Notes: generated by a model not told the origin, from the letters alone. A stretch of 64,000 nucleotides of DNA from Natronorubrum tibetense GA33 (GCF_000383975.1 NZ_KB913017.1:62001-126000), one strand, 5' to 3'; shown: positions 8,664 through 17,991, counted from the first letter of the stretch. Numbers and translations are program-made.

Positions 8664-10166
8664 ATGACGAGCCCTCCACCGCGGTTGTCGGCGGTCGCGA
8701 AACACTGCACGTCGGTGCTCGAGCCGCTGCGTACGGCTTTGGGCCCGAGACTCGGGATCGATCCGCGCGCACTCGGTGCGTTTCGGATCGTGCTGGGGGT
8801 CCTGTTGCTCGTCGATTTGATCGCCTACCGACTGCCGGCGCTCGTCACCTTCTACACCGACGAGGGCGTCTTTCCACGGTCGGCGCTCGCCGAAGTCTAC
8901 CCGACGTTCGCGGCCGCTTCCCTTCACGCGATATCCGGCTCGGCGTGGGTACAGGGGATCCTGTTCGCGATAGCCGGCTGCTTCGCCATCTTCCTGCTCG
9001 TCGGCTACCGAACCCGGCTAGCCACGGGCGTCTCGCTTCTCCTGCTCGCCTCCCTGTACGCCAGGAATCCACACGTGATCAACGGCGGGAACACGATTCT
9101 GCTCACGTTCCTGTTCTTCGGTCTGTTCCTCCCGCTCGATGCGCGCTGGTCGCTCGACGGCGGTCGGCGGCATCAAAACAACCGTCGCGTCTATTCGGTC
9201 GGCACCGCGGTGATTCTCCTTCACTTCGTGATCATCTACGCGACGAACGCGGTCCGCAAGTACCAGAGTGAGCCGTGGATGTCGGGTACGGCGGTCCCCC
9301 GCATCTTCCACGTCGAAGAGTACTTCGTCGTGCTCGGCCCGCACCTCACGGAGTACACCACGGTGCTCACCGCAGCCAACTGGTTCTGGGTCGGTCTGCT
9401 CTCTATGTCCCCCTTTTTGATCCTGTCCGTCGGCCGATTTCGAATCGCGCTCGTCCTCGCGTTCGGTTTCGTACATCTCGGCATGGCTGCGACGATGCGT
9501 CTCGGTGTCTTCCCGTTCGTCATGATCGCCGGACTGCTCCTGTTTCTTCCGCCGCGGGTCTGGGATCGGATCGATGGGGTCCGTCGGGTTGGCGGCTCGA
9601 GCGCGTTCGAACCGATAACTCGGTGGATCGAGTCGATCCGGGGCGGAGAGCCCGAACCGGAAGCGACGACTTTGCCGGTTATTGGCGCTCGTATTCGCCG
9701 CGGTCTTCGGGGGTGCTGTTCGCTCGTACTCGCCTGCGTTCTGCTCTCGCTACTCGTCTGGCAGTTGGCGGGTATCGGGGTCGTCGACTCGCCGGTGTCG
9801 GATGGTGAGCTGGCCGACGCGAGCTGGGCGTTCTTTGCGCCGAACCCGCCCGATACGTCCAGTTGGTACGTTCTCGAAGCGGAACTCGAGTCAGGTGAGA
9901 CGGTCGACGCGGCCGATGGCGGGGAGGTCGCGTTCGACCGGCCGCCGGACGCTGCGGAGACGTACGAATCGGCGCTCTGGCTCGAATACGGGCTCGAAAT
10001 GCGGAACCTCGGTGAGACGCACTACGAGCCAGCAGCGGCGTACTTCTGCCAGAGTGCGGAGTTCGACGTCGAGTCGGTAACGATCCATCACGTCAAACAG
10101 CCGGTCGATTCGGATGGGGCGGTCGGCGATCCAACGTCGAACGAGCGGATCAGCTACCCGTGTTGA
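8664..10166 (+). CDS. HTTM-domain integral membrane protein, first of a convergent pair
   Basis: A 500-residue membrane protein with many hydrophobic helices. Its N-terminal three quarters match the HTTM (horizontally transferred transmembrane) domain related to vitamin K-dependent gamma-carboxylase: IDPRALGAFRIVLGVLLLVDL, then YTDEGVFPRSALAEVYP, then ARNPHVINGGNTILL. The C-terminal part after about residue 370 is soluble and contains ASWAFFAPNPPDTSSWYVLEAEL, probably an exported domain. HTTM proteins are widespread in haloarchaea but their reaction is not known, and carboxylation should not be assumed. The gene is a clear paralogue of the convergent gene at 10194-11795. The stops are only 27 bases apart. 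Confidence 0.85.
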   Translation: MTSPPPRLSAVAKHCTSVLEPLRTALGPRLGIDPRALGAFRIVLGVLLLVDLIAYRLPALVTFYTDEGVFPRSALAEVYPTFAAASLHAISGSAWVQGILFAIAGCFAIFLLVGYRTRLATGVSLLLLASLYARNPHVINGGNTILLTFLFFGLFLPLDARWSLDGGRRHQNNRRVYSVGTAVILLHFVIIYATNAVRKYQSEPWMSGTAVPRIFHVEEYFVVLGPHLTEYTTVLTAANWFWVGLLSMSPFLILSVGRFRIALVLAFGFVHLGMAATMRLGVFPFVMIAGLLLFLPPRVWDRIDGVRRVGGSSAFEPITRWIESIRGGEPEPEATTLPVIGARIRRGLRGCCSLVLACVLLSLLVWQLAGIGVVDSPVSDGELADASWAFFAPNPPDTSSWYVLEAELESGETVDAADGGEVAFDRPPDAAETYESALWLEYGLEMRNLGETHYEPAAAYFCQSAEFDVESVTIHHVKQPVDSDGAVGDPTSNERISYPC

Positions 10167-10193
10167 TTGCCTGCGTCGATCTCACGGTGGTCG

Positions 10194-11795
10194 TCAACAC
10201 TCCCACTCGATGATCGTCGTCCGATTCGGCTCCTCGTACTGTCCCTCGATGGAACTGGATTGATCGAACTTGTGGACCGTTACGCGCTCGACCGCACCGG
10301 CCTGTCCCCCGTCGGCACGCTCGCAGGCCCAGGCCGCGTAACTCTCGGCGGTAATCCCGGTGTCCGACTCGCCGCCGGAGTCGCGAACGGCTTCCATGAA
10401 CTTGCGATCGCGGAAGGTGTCGTACTCCTGTGAGGCGTCCGGCGGTCGATCCGTCGTTACGTCTCCGCCCTCGAGCGCATCGACCGTCGTTCCGTCGTCC
10501 AGATCCGCTTCGACGACGTACCAGCTGTACGATTCCGAGGGATCCGGTGCGTACAGCCCCCACCGTTGCTCCTCGAGAAGGGGCGTGTCCATCTCCTCCG
10601 GAACGTCGTGTCCGGTCGCGTGTACGACGCCGAAGAGCAGTATCCAACAGAGAACGATCACACCGAGCACCGTCAGTATCGACTGACCGTATCTACTGAC
10701 GGCCGAGCTAACCGATTCGCGTTCGCTTCGCCGGAGGCTGTTCGGAAGACGCCGTTCCACGGGTCGTCGGCTGAGTTGACGGAGGTAGGCGGCTATCGGA
10801 CGTGTATCGGGAACCTGACGAGACGAACGTACGCGGTCGACCGCCTCCCAGAAGGAGGTCGTCAGAAACGGAAGGATCGCCGCCGCAAGTACGAACGGAA
10901 ACAGGCCGATCGAGATGGTCGGTACCATTCCAAGAAACGCGCCGATATAGACGAGGGCGAACGCCGAACGCACCCGGCCGTCGGGCAACAAGAGGAACGC
11001 GACTGACCCCGCGAGGAGCGTTATCCAGATCCAATTAATCGCTTCGAGGAGCAGGGGGACGCTCCCAAGGTGGTTCCCGAGATAGATCGTCATCGCATCG
11101 TTGGCGAGCGCGATTTCGACCGCTTCGCCCGCGTACCAGGTGGTTCCGCGGTGTTTGAGGATCGCGTTTTGGGTGAACACCGCGAGGGGCTGGACGAGAA
11201 GTGCCGCGGTCGTCACGCCGACCACGGTGGTCCGAGCCGTCCCTCGTCGAACTGCATCGACCGACCACCGCTCCCCGAGCGGAGTCAGGAGCGCAACCAA
11301 GAGGAGGACCCTGAGCAGTCGATCCGCTCCGTTGAGAACCGCTGGATTTCGCCCGTGCAACGAAAGCAACAGGAGAAGCGAGACGAGGGCGACGAGTCTC
11401 GTCCGATAGCCCGCTATCAACGCGATCGCAAACAGTGCGGCCACGACGAACAGCAACTGCTGGAACCACAGTTCACCGGACGCGGCGTGGAGTGACAGCC
11501 CGCTGAACTGGGGATACGCGGCCTCGTACGCAGCCAACGGATACGCTCCGTCGTCGGTGTAGAACCGCTCGATAGTCACCGCTCGATGGAGGAGATCCAG
11601 TAGCAAGAGCAGCCCGAGGGCGATGCGGAGCACGGCGAGAGATCGCGTGTCGATTTCGAACCGAGATCGGACCGCCTCACGAATTGGTTCGAACCGCGAT
11701 CGGATCGCCTTACGAATCGCTTCGAGCCGATCGCTGCGGTCGCGACACCCGCCAGTAGTCGGCTGGCCCTGACTTCCGTTTCGGTCTCCGTCCAT
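10194..11795 (-). CDS. HTTM-domain integral membrane protein, second of a convergent pair
   Basis: A 533-residue paralogue of the gene ending at 10166. It shares the same layout: IDTRSLAVLRIALGLLLLLDL, FYTDDGAYPLAAYEAAYPQ, HGRNPAVLNGADRLL, and a soluble C-terminal domain with QRWGLYAPDPSESYSWYVVEADLDDG. The N-terminal cytoplasmic segment is longer than in its sister and holds two tandem copies of an 11-residue helix (EAIRKAIRSRF then EPIREAVRSRF), encoded by a 33-base direct repeat. As for the sister gene, the family's reaction is unknown. Tail-to-tail orientation of two paralogues suggests duplication with inversion, or repeated acquisition. Confidence 0.85.
   Translation of the reverse strand: MDGDRNGSQGQPTTGGCRDRSDRLEAIRKAIRSRFEPIREAVRSRFEIDTRSLAVLRIALGLLLLLDLLHRAVTIERFYTDDGAYPLAAYEAAYPQFSGLSLHAASGELWFQQLLFVVAALFAIALIAGYRTRLVALVSLLLLLSLHGRNPAVLNGADRLLRVLLLVALLTPLGERWSVDAVRRGTARTTVVGVTTAALLVQPLAVFTQNAILKHRGTTWYAGEAVEIALANDAMTIYLGNHLGSVPLLLEAINWIWITLLAGSVAFLLLPDGRVRSAFALVYIGAFLGMVPTISIGLFPFVLAAAILPFLTTSFWEAVDRVRSSRQVPDTRPIAAYLRQLSRRPVERRLPNSLRRSERESVSSAVSRYGQSILTVLGVIVLCWILLFGVVHATGHDVPEEMDTPLLEEQRWGLYAPDPSESYSWYVVEADLDDGTTVDALEGGDVTTDRPPDASQEYDTFRDRKFMEAVRDSGGESDTGITAESYAAWACERADGGQAGAVERVTVHKFDQSSSIEGQYEEPNRTTIIEWEC
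11655..11720 (-). repeat. 33-base tandem repeat inside the second HTTM gene
   Basis: Two adjacent 33-base units occupy 11655-11687 and 11688-11720, both beginning TTCGAACCG and followed by GATCGGA-like and ACGAAT parts. They differ at only a few positions. A partial third unit starts at 11721. The length keeps the reading frame, so the repeat adds one 11-residue basic amphipathic helix per unit to the N-terminus of the protein. Confidence 0.8.
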
Positions 11796-12082
11796 ATGTC
11801 TCGCACTCAGCCGATCGCGGCAGATTCATCGACGATCGATATGGTCGTGGATGGTTAGATTATTCTTATAGGTTTTGTGGATCAACGGGACAGCGCAGTC
11901 CTCAGTTGCAGTATCGAGGCCGTAAGAGCCGGTAGTACGCAGCGTTCGGAACCGGTACGCCGTCGACGGTACTCGCGGACGGTTCCCGAATCGACTTCGG
12001 ACCGACCGGAGTATCCCGGCTCGGTCCGACGTTCGTTGCGGGCGCGACAAAGTGAACCGAGACGTTCGCTTCGGACGACTTC

Positions 12083-13336
12083 TTACCCGTCGAGGTGCTG
12101 GATCCGCGCGTAGCGACTCGCCCGCCAGCCGGTGACGAGTGCGACCACGGTCCCGACGACGATGGCCAACGCGAGTCCGAGCAGGTAGACCTCGAGCGGC
12201 GTCTGGAGCAGTTCCCCGAAGCCGATGACCGACGACGCGAGGTAGTTCAGCCCGGCTGCGAGCAGGGGTGTCAGGACGAGCCCGAGGATCCCGCCGAGGA
12301 CGCCGATAACGAGTCCCTGGACGGCGATCGTTCCCGCGAGCACCCACCGCGAGAGCCCGATCGCCCGGAGGGCGGCGAGTTCGTCCCGCTGTTGGTAGGC
12401 GACGAGGGCGAACAAGTTGACCGTCAGGACGATCCCGCCGACGACGGCGAGTCCGATCAGCGTGGCTCCGCTGGCGAGGACGAGCGGCTGTTCTTCGAAC
12501 ATCGCACCGATCTGCTCGTCGCTGGTCCGGATGTCGTAGGCCGCGTACTCCTCGTCGAGTTCCTCGACGACGACGTCGCGATCGGCGTCGTCCTCGACGC
12601 TGGCGGTAATAAACGTCGCCCGATCCGTTCCGGTCGTCCCAGCGATGGCCTGAAGATCCGTCAGCGGGACCGTCTCCGTGTCCGAACCCAGATACTGCGA
12701 GTAGTACGCGGAGATGCCGACGACGGTGAACTCGTGGTTCGGCGCCGACTCTCGACTGGTTCCGACGTAGACCGTGTCGCCCACATCAATGTCGTGAGCC
12801 TCCGCGGTGTCCGGATCGAGCACGATCTCCTCGTTCTCCGGTTCGCTCGGGCGCTCGCCGTCCGGATGTTCGCTCGTGGTGTGGTTCATCCTGCTTTCGA
12901 ACCCGCCTCCAGCCTCGAAGCCGAACCCGTCGTGGGTCTCGTGGACCCCGACCGCGGACGTTCGCTCGAGGTCGTCGGCTTCCGTCCCGACGTAGATATC
13001 GTGCATGGCGATCGGCGCGGCCGAACTGACGTCGTCGCGCTCGCTCATTTCGGAAGCGAGGGCGTGAGAGCCGACGATCGGGTTCGCCGTCCCGCTAGCC
13101 GAGGGATCGATCGGATCGCTCGAGACCCAAATGTCCCGATCGGCGTTGTCGAGTCCGTCCTCACCGGTCTGGACGACGCCGACGCCGAGACTCGCGAGCA
13201 GCGTCACCGACAGGACCGCGAGCGCGACCGCGAACACCGTCAGTGCGGTCCGTCCGGGCGAGCGCCGAAGCTGTGCGAACGCCAGCCCGACGACGGCTCG
13301 CAGCCGCCGGCCCGCTCGTCGAAGGTCCGAGTTCAT
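12083..13336 (-). CDS. FtsX-like ABC transporter permease (MacB-type), second permease
   Basis: A 417-residue permease with the MacB/FtsX layout. One N-terminal helix (RTALTVFAVALAVLSVTLLASLGVG) is followed by a large extracellular domain of about 230 residues. Three C-terminal helices follow (LIGLAVVGGIVLTVNLFALVAY, VLAGTIAVQGLVIGVLGGILGLVL, VYLLGLALAIVVGTVVALVTG), and the protein ends RYARIQHLDG. Its start codon overlaps the stop of the upstream permease by four bases, so the three genes from 15370 down to 12083 are one operon. The two permeases probably form a heterodimer with the ATPase, exporting a lipid, peptide or lipoprotein by mechanotransmission. The substrate is not visible from sequence. 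Confidence 0.88.
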   Translation of the reverse strand: MNSDLRRAGRRLRAVVGLAFAQLRRSPGRTALTVFAVALAVLSVTLLASLGVGVVQTGEDGLDNADRDIWVSSDPIDPSASGTANPIVGSHALASEMSERDDVSSAAPIAMHDIYVGTEADDLERTSAVGVHETHDGFGFEAGGGFESRMNHTTSEHPDGERPSEPENEEIVLDPDTAEAHDIDVGDTVYVGTSRESAPNHEFTVVGISAYYSQYLGSDTETVPLTDLQAIAGTTGTDRATFITASVEDDADRDVVVEELDEEYAAYDIRTSDEQIGAMFEEQPLVLASGATLIGLAVVGGIVLTVNLFALVAYQQRDELAALRAIGLSRWVLAGTIAVQGLVIGVLGGILGLVLTPLLAAGLNYLASSVIGFGELLQTPLEVYLLGLALAIVVGTVVALVTGWRASRYARIQHLDG

Positions 13337-14613
13337 CGCCCCACCTCCTCGAGAACGGAGGTCCGCGCGGCGACGGCGAGCGGGTAGGGAATGGCGACGA
13401 GCCCCGAGACGAGCGCGACAGCGAGCGCGTAGGGGACGAGTATCGGGTGGACGACCGCTACAGCACCCGGCGCGACGGTTGCGCTGGCAACCGCGTTGAC
13501 GGCGTAGATGCCGCCGACGCCGAGGACGATTCCCACCAGCGCGCCACCGAGAGTCGTCAGCAGCGTCGAGACGGCGACGATCGAGAGCCGACTCCGCGTG
13601 GGGTAGCCGACGGCCTCGAGAACGGCGAGGGTTCGCCGGTCTTCGGTGACGGACATCCCTGCGGTCGTCGCGACGAACGAGGCACAGATGGCGATGCCGA
13701 CGACGAACGCGAGCAGGCTCGTCGCGAACGCCAGCCCGTCGCCGAACAGCGCCGATGGATCGGTTCCGTCGTGGGACTCGATCGCGGCGTCGGGATACTC
13801 GTCTGCGGCGGCCGACTCCGCTGCGTCGGTGTCGCCCCAGATCAGCACCTGATCGGCTAGTTGGTCGTTATCCGCGCCCGAAAGCGCCTGGAGTTCACTC
13901 AGATGGACGAGCGCGACCGGCGTCTCGTCGTCACCGTCACCGGCCTCCTCGACGGCAGTGGCCGTCACCGTCGGCGCGGACGCGTTCTCCGGTAGCTGCG
14001 AGCCGCCGACGGTCAGTTCGTCGTCAGTCTCCGCCTCGAGCCGTTCCGCGGCCGCCTCGGAGAGGACGATTTGGCCCTCTCGCGAGCCGTCGTACGAGCC
14101 GTTGGCGTAGTGTGGATCACCCGGCTCGAGGGCGTCGGTCGGAAGCCCGCCGACGGTTCGGGGCTCGTCGTCGGGGACGACGCCGACGAGCAAGACAGTC
14201 TCCGGTCTGTCGTCGCCCGCCGACTCGAGTTTCACCGGTTCGACCAGTACGGGCGAGGCGTGGTCGACGTCGTCGCTCGAGCGCATCGACTCCGCGCGTT
14301 CGTTGGTCTCACCGAGTCGCGGCCCTTCAACGCCGTCGACGGCCGAGAGCGCGCCGCTCTCCTCGGGAACAATCTGGACGTCGGCGTCGGTGTCGTCGAC
14401 GGCGCCGCCGCCGGCGAGGCCGAGCGCGACCCCGGTCACGACCACCAGTAGTGCGATCGTCAGGGCGACGGCACCAACCGTCGCGACGACGCGACTCGAG
14501 CGCGTTCGAACCGTTCGCTTCCAGAGCCTGACGACCGAGACGCCGACGAGGCCGCGCCAGCGCGTTCGGCGAGAGCCGTCGCGCGTGACGTCGAACTCGT
14601 CGTCATCCCCCAT
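13333..14613 (-). CDS. FtsX-like ABC transporter permease (MacB-type), first permease
   Basis: A 426-residue permease starting at the ATG at 14613 (MGDDDEFDVTRDG). This ATG lies inside the last codons of the ATPase gene and is favoured over an upstream extension. It has the same topology as its partner: one N-terminal helix (VGAVALTIALLVVVTGVALGLAG), a long extracellular acidic domain, and three C-terminal helices (FATSLLAFVVGIAICASFVA, SIVAVSTLLTTLGGALVGIVLGV, LVPYALAVALVSGLVAIPYP). The motif EDRRTLAVLEAVGYPTRSRL, just after the second helix, is the coupling segment that contacts the ATPase in this family. Confidence 0.87.
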   Translation of the reverse strand: MGDDDEFDVTRDGSRRTRWRGLVGVSVVRLWKRTVRTRSSRVVATVGAVALTIALLVVVTGVALGLAGGGAVDDTDADVQIVPEESGALSAVDGVEGPRLGETNERAESMRSSDDVDHASPVLVEPVKLESAGDDRPETVLLVGVVPDDEPRTVGGLPTDALEPGDPHYANGSYDGSREGQIVLSEAAAERLEAETDDELTVGGSQLPENASAPTVTATAVEEAGDGDDETPVALVHLSELQALSGADNDQLADQVLIWGDTDAAESAAADEYPDAAIESHDGTDPSALFGDGLAFATSLLAFVVGIAICASFVATTAGMSVTEDRRTLAVLEAVGYPTRSRLSIVAVSTLLTTLGGALVGIVLGVGGIYAVNAVASATVAPGAVAVVHPILVPYALAVALVSGLVAIPYPLAVAARTSVLEEVGR

Positions 14614-15370
14614 CCGAGACCACCCGTCCGTCGCGAAGGGTGACCACGCGGTCGGCAACGGCGAGCGTCGACTCGTCGTGCGAGGCGACCAGCAGGGCCC
14701 GATCGCGGCCGATGTCCATCAGGAGGTCGAGTACGTCCTCCCCGGTCGCCGTGTCCAGTTCGCCCGTCGGCTCGTCGGCGACGATAACGTCCGGATCGGT
14801 GACGAGCGCCCGCGCGATGGCGACGCGCTGTCGCTCGCCGCCGCTCAGTTCGCCCGGAAGGTGGTGAATCCGATCGCCGAGACCGACCTTCTCGAGCAGG
14901 GTTTCGGCGCGTTCGCGTCGGGTCGCTCGGGGAATCCCGGCCTGTACGAGCGGTAAGGCGACGTTCGCGCGGGCCGAGAGCGACGGGAGCAGATGAAAGC
15001 GCTGGAAGACGATTCCGACGTGTCGCCGCCGCAGCCGCGTTCGTTCCCGATTCGAGCAGGTCGTGAGATCGGTGTCCAACAGCTCGACGGCGCCGTCGGA
15101 GGGAACCAGCAGTCCCGAAACCGCATGGAGGATCGTCGACTTGCCGCTTCCACTCGGTCCTTCGAGACCGACGATGTCGCCCGCCTGCACGTCGAACGAG
15201 ACGTCACGCAGGGCGGTCACGGTTCGATCGTCACCCGAGCGGCCTCGGCCGCCGTTCGCCCCGTACTCGTGGGTGACGGACTCGAGCCGAACGGCCGTCG
15301 GCGATTCGACGTCGTCGCTGCTCGAGTCGCCGTCCGAGGCGGTCGCCTGCCGTAGTGCGTGGTTGCTCAT
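14603..15370 (-). CDS. ABC transporter ATP-binding protein, LolD/MacB type
   Basis: A 255-residue nucleotide-binding subunit. Visible motifs are Walker A GPSGSGKST, the Q-loop in IVFQRFHLLPSLSARANV, signature LSGGERQRVAIARAL, Walker B DVIVADEPTGELD and the switch His in LLVASHDE. The LPSLSARANV segment after the Q-loop and the wide spacing are typical of the LolD/MacB exporter family and not of importers. I chose the ATG at 15370 (MSNHALRQ); the upstream in-frame extension is not conserved in character. The gene is first in the operon with the two FtsX-type permeases, and its stop overlaps the first permease start. No adjacent binding protein or adaptor is present. Confidence 0.92.
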   Translation of the reverse strand: MSNHALRQATASDGDSSSDDVESPTAVRLESVTHEYGANGGRGRSGDDRTVTALRDVSFDVQAGDIVGLEGPSGSGKSTILHAVSGLLVPSDGAVELLDTDLTTCSNRERTRLRRRHVGIVFQRFHLLPSLSARANVALPLVQAGIPRATRRERAETLLEKVGLGDRIHHLPGELSGGERQRVAIARALVTDPDVIVADEPTGELDTATGEDVLDLLMDIGRDRALLVASHDESTLAVADRVVTLRDGRVVSDGG

Positions 15371-15623
15371 CGGTCCAGAGTTCAACTCGCTCGAACGAAC
15401 GTCGGAGCCGGATATTGTTTCTCTCCGGCTTCTCTCGGCCACGTAGCCGTTAACGAGTCGGGTGAAATTGCCAAACTGGTTCTCAGGCACCACAGTAATC
15501 GGTACGCGACCGTCTCGAGTTTCGACTGGTTCACCATCGTCGGTCGGAGACCCGTCTGGTGAAACGTCGATGTAATACTGACTGTCTCACTAAACTAGTC
15601 GTTCCTGTCAGCATCAACCGAGC

Positions 15624-15670
15624 GAAATCGCGGTCTAACTCCCGATAGAAGCACCAAGACTCGCGATTTC
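15624..15670. repeat. 9-base inverted repeat in the gap between the ABC operon and the rhomboid gene
   Basis: GAAATCGCG at 15624-15632 is matched by CGCGATTTC at 15662-15670, a perfect inverted pair with 29 bases between. It lies in the 280-base region upstream of the ABC operon and downstream of the rhomboid gene. It could be a stem-loop terminator of the rhomboid transcript, an operator, or a remnant of a mobile-element end. Confidence 0.4.
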
Positions 15671-15772
15671 ACCCCGTCGCAGTCGGCTCTCCGAACTGAA
15701 TCGGTCGCTGTCACGAACGGACGGCATACGGGCGTTCAGGCCGTGGCATCCGTCTCGCGGGATCAGGAGCGG

Positions 15773-17650
15773 CTACTCCGCGCTCGCGATGGCGATCCGC
15801 GTTCCGTCGGCGGCGGCGTACACGGTGTCGTCCTCGCGGTCGAACGTAAGTCCGGCCGCGCCGGTTGACTCGTCCGAGTCGGGCAGCGGCGTCGTCTCGA
15901 CATCCCCGGTCTCGACCGACTCGACCTCGAGGGTGAACTCGCCGTCCACGGACGAAATCGTCACGTTCTGGTCGTCGATTCGAACGTCCGCACGCGACCC
16001 GTTCGACTCGTGGGCGAGCTGGGGATCGTCGCCCTCGGCCCAGATTTCGACCTGATAGACGCTGTCGTTGCCGACCGGTTCCCAGCCGGTCCGCTCGACG
16101 TGGACGGTTTCGCGCCAGCCGGGCCCGCCGACGGCGATCGACTCCTCGGTGGAGAACTCGAGTTGCCGGGCCGGGACCACTTCCACCCAGAGCTGTCGCT
16201 CCTCGCTTGTAACGATCACCCCGCTGGCATTGAGGGCGACGGCGTCGGATAGCGGTCCGACTCTGACGGGCGAGACGAGTTCGTACTCGACATCCTCGGC
16301 GTACTGAACCGTGTAATCCTCAATCTCGACGGCTGTGTCCGAGGAGGCGGTTGCGCCGTCCAGCACGAAGAAGTTGACCGGGATCGCTATACCCGCGAGG
16401 ACGGCGAGAACAACGATCACGAGCGTGAACGCGGCCTGTCTCCGGCCGATGTTCGAGAGTCGGCTCGAGTCGCGAGAGTGTGCCGTAGCGGCGATTTCGC
16501 TGATTCGTTCGAGGGGAGCTGTCGGGGCTGTTGTGTGGGTACTGGTTTCAGACTGATCACCGCTATTCCGAGCGAGTTCGAGCGGGCGGGCGACAACCGA
16601 TTCGGACGGGGTTCGGCGGACTCGAGCGAACCGACGGCTGATGCGTTCCGGCACGACGGGTCGCTCGCTGGCCGTGATCGCGACGGTAACCACGAGTGCG
16701 AGCACCGTGACGGTCAACACGCCGGGACCCTGGAAGAGGTAGAAAACGTTCCCGCCGCCGAACCAGTAGATCTGCCAGAGCCCCTGTGCGAAGCCAAAGA
16801 TGAGCACCGCAATCCAGATTCGAAGCGCGTCGGGGCGGTGTCCGCGTCGCCGAAGCAGGGCGATCCCGAGCACGAGACCGATGAAAAAGCCGAGTGCGTG
16901 GCCTTGAATGGCGATGCCGGCCCACGACGGTGCGGAGGGTGCGCTCGACTCGGCGACGTAGACCCCGATCGGATTCCGGAGCGCACGGTAGAGCGTCAGC
17001 AACACGCCCTGTACGCCGAGAACGCCGACGATCGTCACGATGGGGTAATGAACGAGGGCGAACGCGGCGAAGGCGAAGACAACCCCCGAGAAGCCGATCA
17101 CGGGACCGAGCGCGAACAGGCTCGTGAGGATCGTGATCGCGACGACGACGAGCGGAAAGACCAGAACCGCACGGATCCGGGGGTTGGTTCGCCACGAGTT
17201 GAACGGCCCCGCGTCCCGTCTGTCGGAGTCGACCGAATCCGCTCCCCGTCCATCTGGATAGTGGCCCCAGGCGTACTCCGCGATGGGCGCGACGACGACG
17301 GCAGCGGCGAGGTTTCCAAGGAGATGATTCGGTCCGGCGTGAGAGAACGACGCCGTCAGCATTCCCAACGGATAGAAGTACGAGTACGCCCGGTAAGGGA
17401 TCGTCACGGGGTCGTCGAACGCCGTGATCCCGTCCTGGACGAACAGGTAAACACACCAGACGAGCGCGATGACGATCAGCGACCCCCACGGGACGCCCAT
17501 CACGAGCCTCGAGCGGGCCACGTCGCCCCATCGGGCGTCGGATCGGTGGAGTCGACTGACGACCGCGACGGAGAGGAACAACACCCCCACCGTGACGATC
17601 GGGAGGACGACCGTCAGGAGGACCCACTGGACGGTCTCGAGCGAAGGCAT
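15773..17650 (-). CDS. rhomboid-family intramembrane serine protease with large C-terminal domain
   Basis: A 625-residue protein from the ATG at 17650 (MPSLETVQWV). Residues 1-340 form the membrane domain with rhomboid signatures: HLLGN (His109, Asn113), the catalytic serine in GFSG (Ser188) and the catalytic histidine in IQGHALGFF (His251). A linker of about 80 residues follows, then another hydrophobic helix (AAFTLVIVVLAVLAGIAIPVNF). A soluble domain of roughly 200 residues, rich in beta strands and probably extracellular, ends the protein. Rhomboids cleave transmembrane segments of substrate proteins, and in Haloferax a rhomboid affects surface glycoprotein processing. The C-terminal extension is much larger than in minimal rhomboids and may recognise substrates. 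All catalytic residues appear present. Confidence 0.88.
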   Translation of the reverse strand: MPSLETVQWVLLTVVLPIVTVGVLFLSVAVVSRLHRSDARWGDVARSRLVMGVPWGSLIVIALVWCVYLFVQDGITAFDDPVTIPYRAYSYFYPLGMLTASFSHAGPNHLLGNLAAAVVVAPIAEYAWGHYPDGRGADSVDSDRRDAGPFNSWRTNPRIRAVLVFPLVVVAITILTSLFALGPVIGFSGVVFAFAAFALVHYPIVTIVGVLGVQGVLLTLYRALRNPIGVYVAESSAPSAPSWAGIAIQGHALGFFIGLVLGIALLRRRGHRPDALRIWIAVLIFGFAQGLWQIYWFGGGNVFYLFQGPGVLTVTVLALVVTVAITASERPVVPERISRRFARVRRTPSESVVARPLELARNSGDQSETSTHTTAPTAPLERISEIAATAHSRDSSRLSNIGRRQAAFTLVIVVLAVLAGIAIPVNFFVLDGATASSDTAVEIEDYTVQYAEDVEYELVSPVRVGPLSDAVALNASGVIVTSEERQLWVEVVPARQLEFSTEESIAVGGPGWRETVHVERTGWEPVGNDSVYQVEIWAEGDDPQLAHESNGSRADVRIDDQNVTISSVDGEFTLEVESVETGDVETTPLPDSDESTGAAGLTFDREDDTVYAAADGTRIAIASAE

Positions 17651-17991
17651 ACCCAGTGGTTCGAGCGAGAGTGTATATGGATTTACTTCTATAGCTCGTG
17701 ACTCGACTGCCACCCGGGCTACTGCGCCTCGATCGACGACCTGCGGTAGCGTGCACTGAGTCGCGGTGAACCACCGACAAACGGTCGAGAGACATGGGAG
17801 ACGTGCGAATCGGCCAGGAGACGTTGCACTCACCGCCGCCAGCGAGAGCAGCGTATTCGGACGCCCCTCCGGTACTACGAAACGGGGACGATACGCTCGA
17901 GCACCACCAAATTGACCGACCTACCTGCATCCGTCTGAACGCTCCAGTCCGAACAGAAAGGTACAAGCGGCCGACGACCGGACTTATCGAC

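Noticed and set aside
12095-13387. 430-codon plus-strand frame opposite the FtsX-like permease
   Set aside because: Long antisense frames are common in high-GC DNA. The minus strand encodes a recognisable permease with membrane helices, whereas this frame has no domain.
16478-17701. 407-codon plus-strand frame opposite the rhomboid gene
   Set aside because: Its sequence is a charged repetitive shadow of membrane-helix codons; the minus strand has clear rhomboid catalytic motifs.
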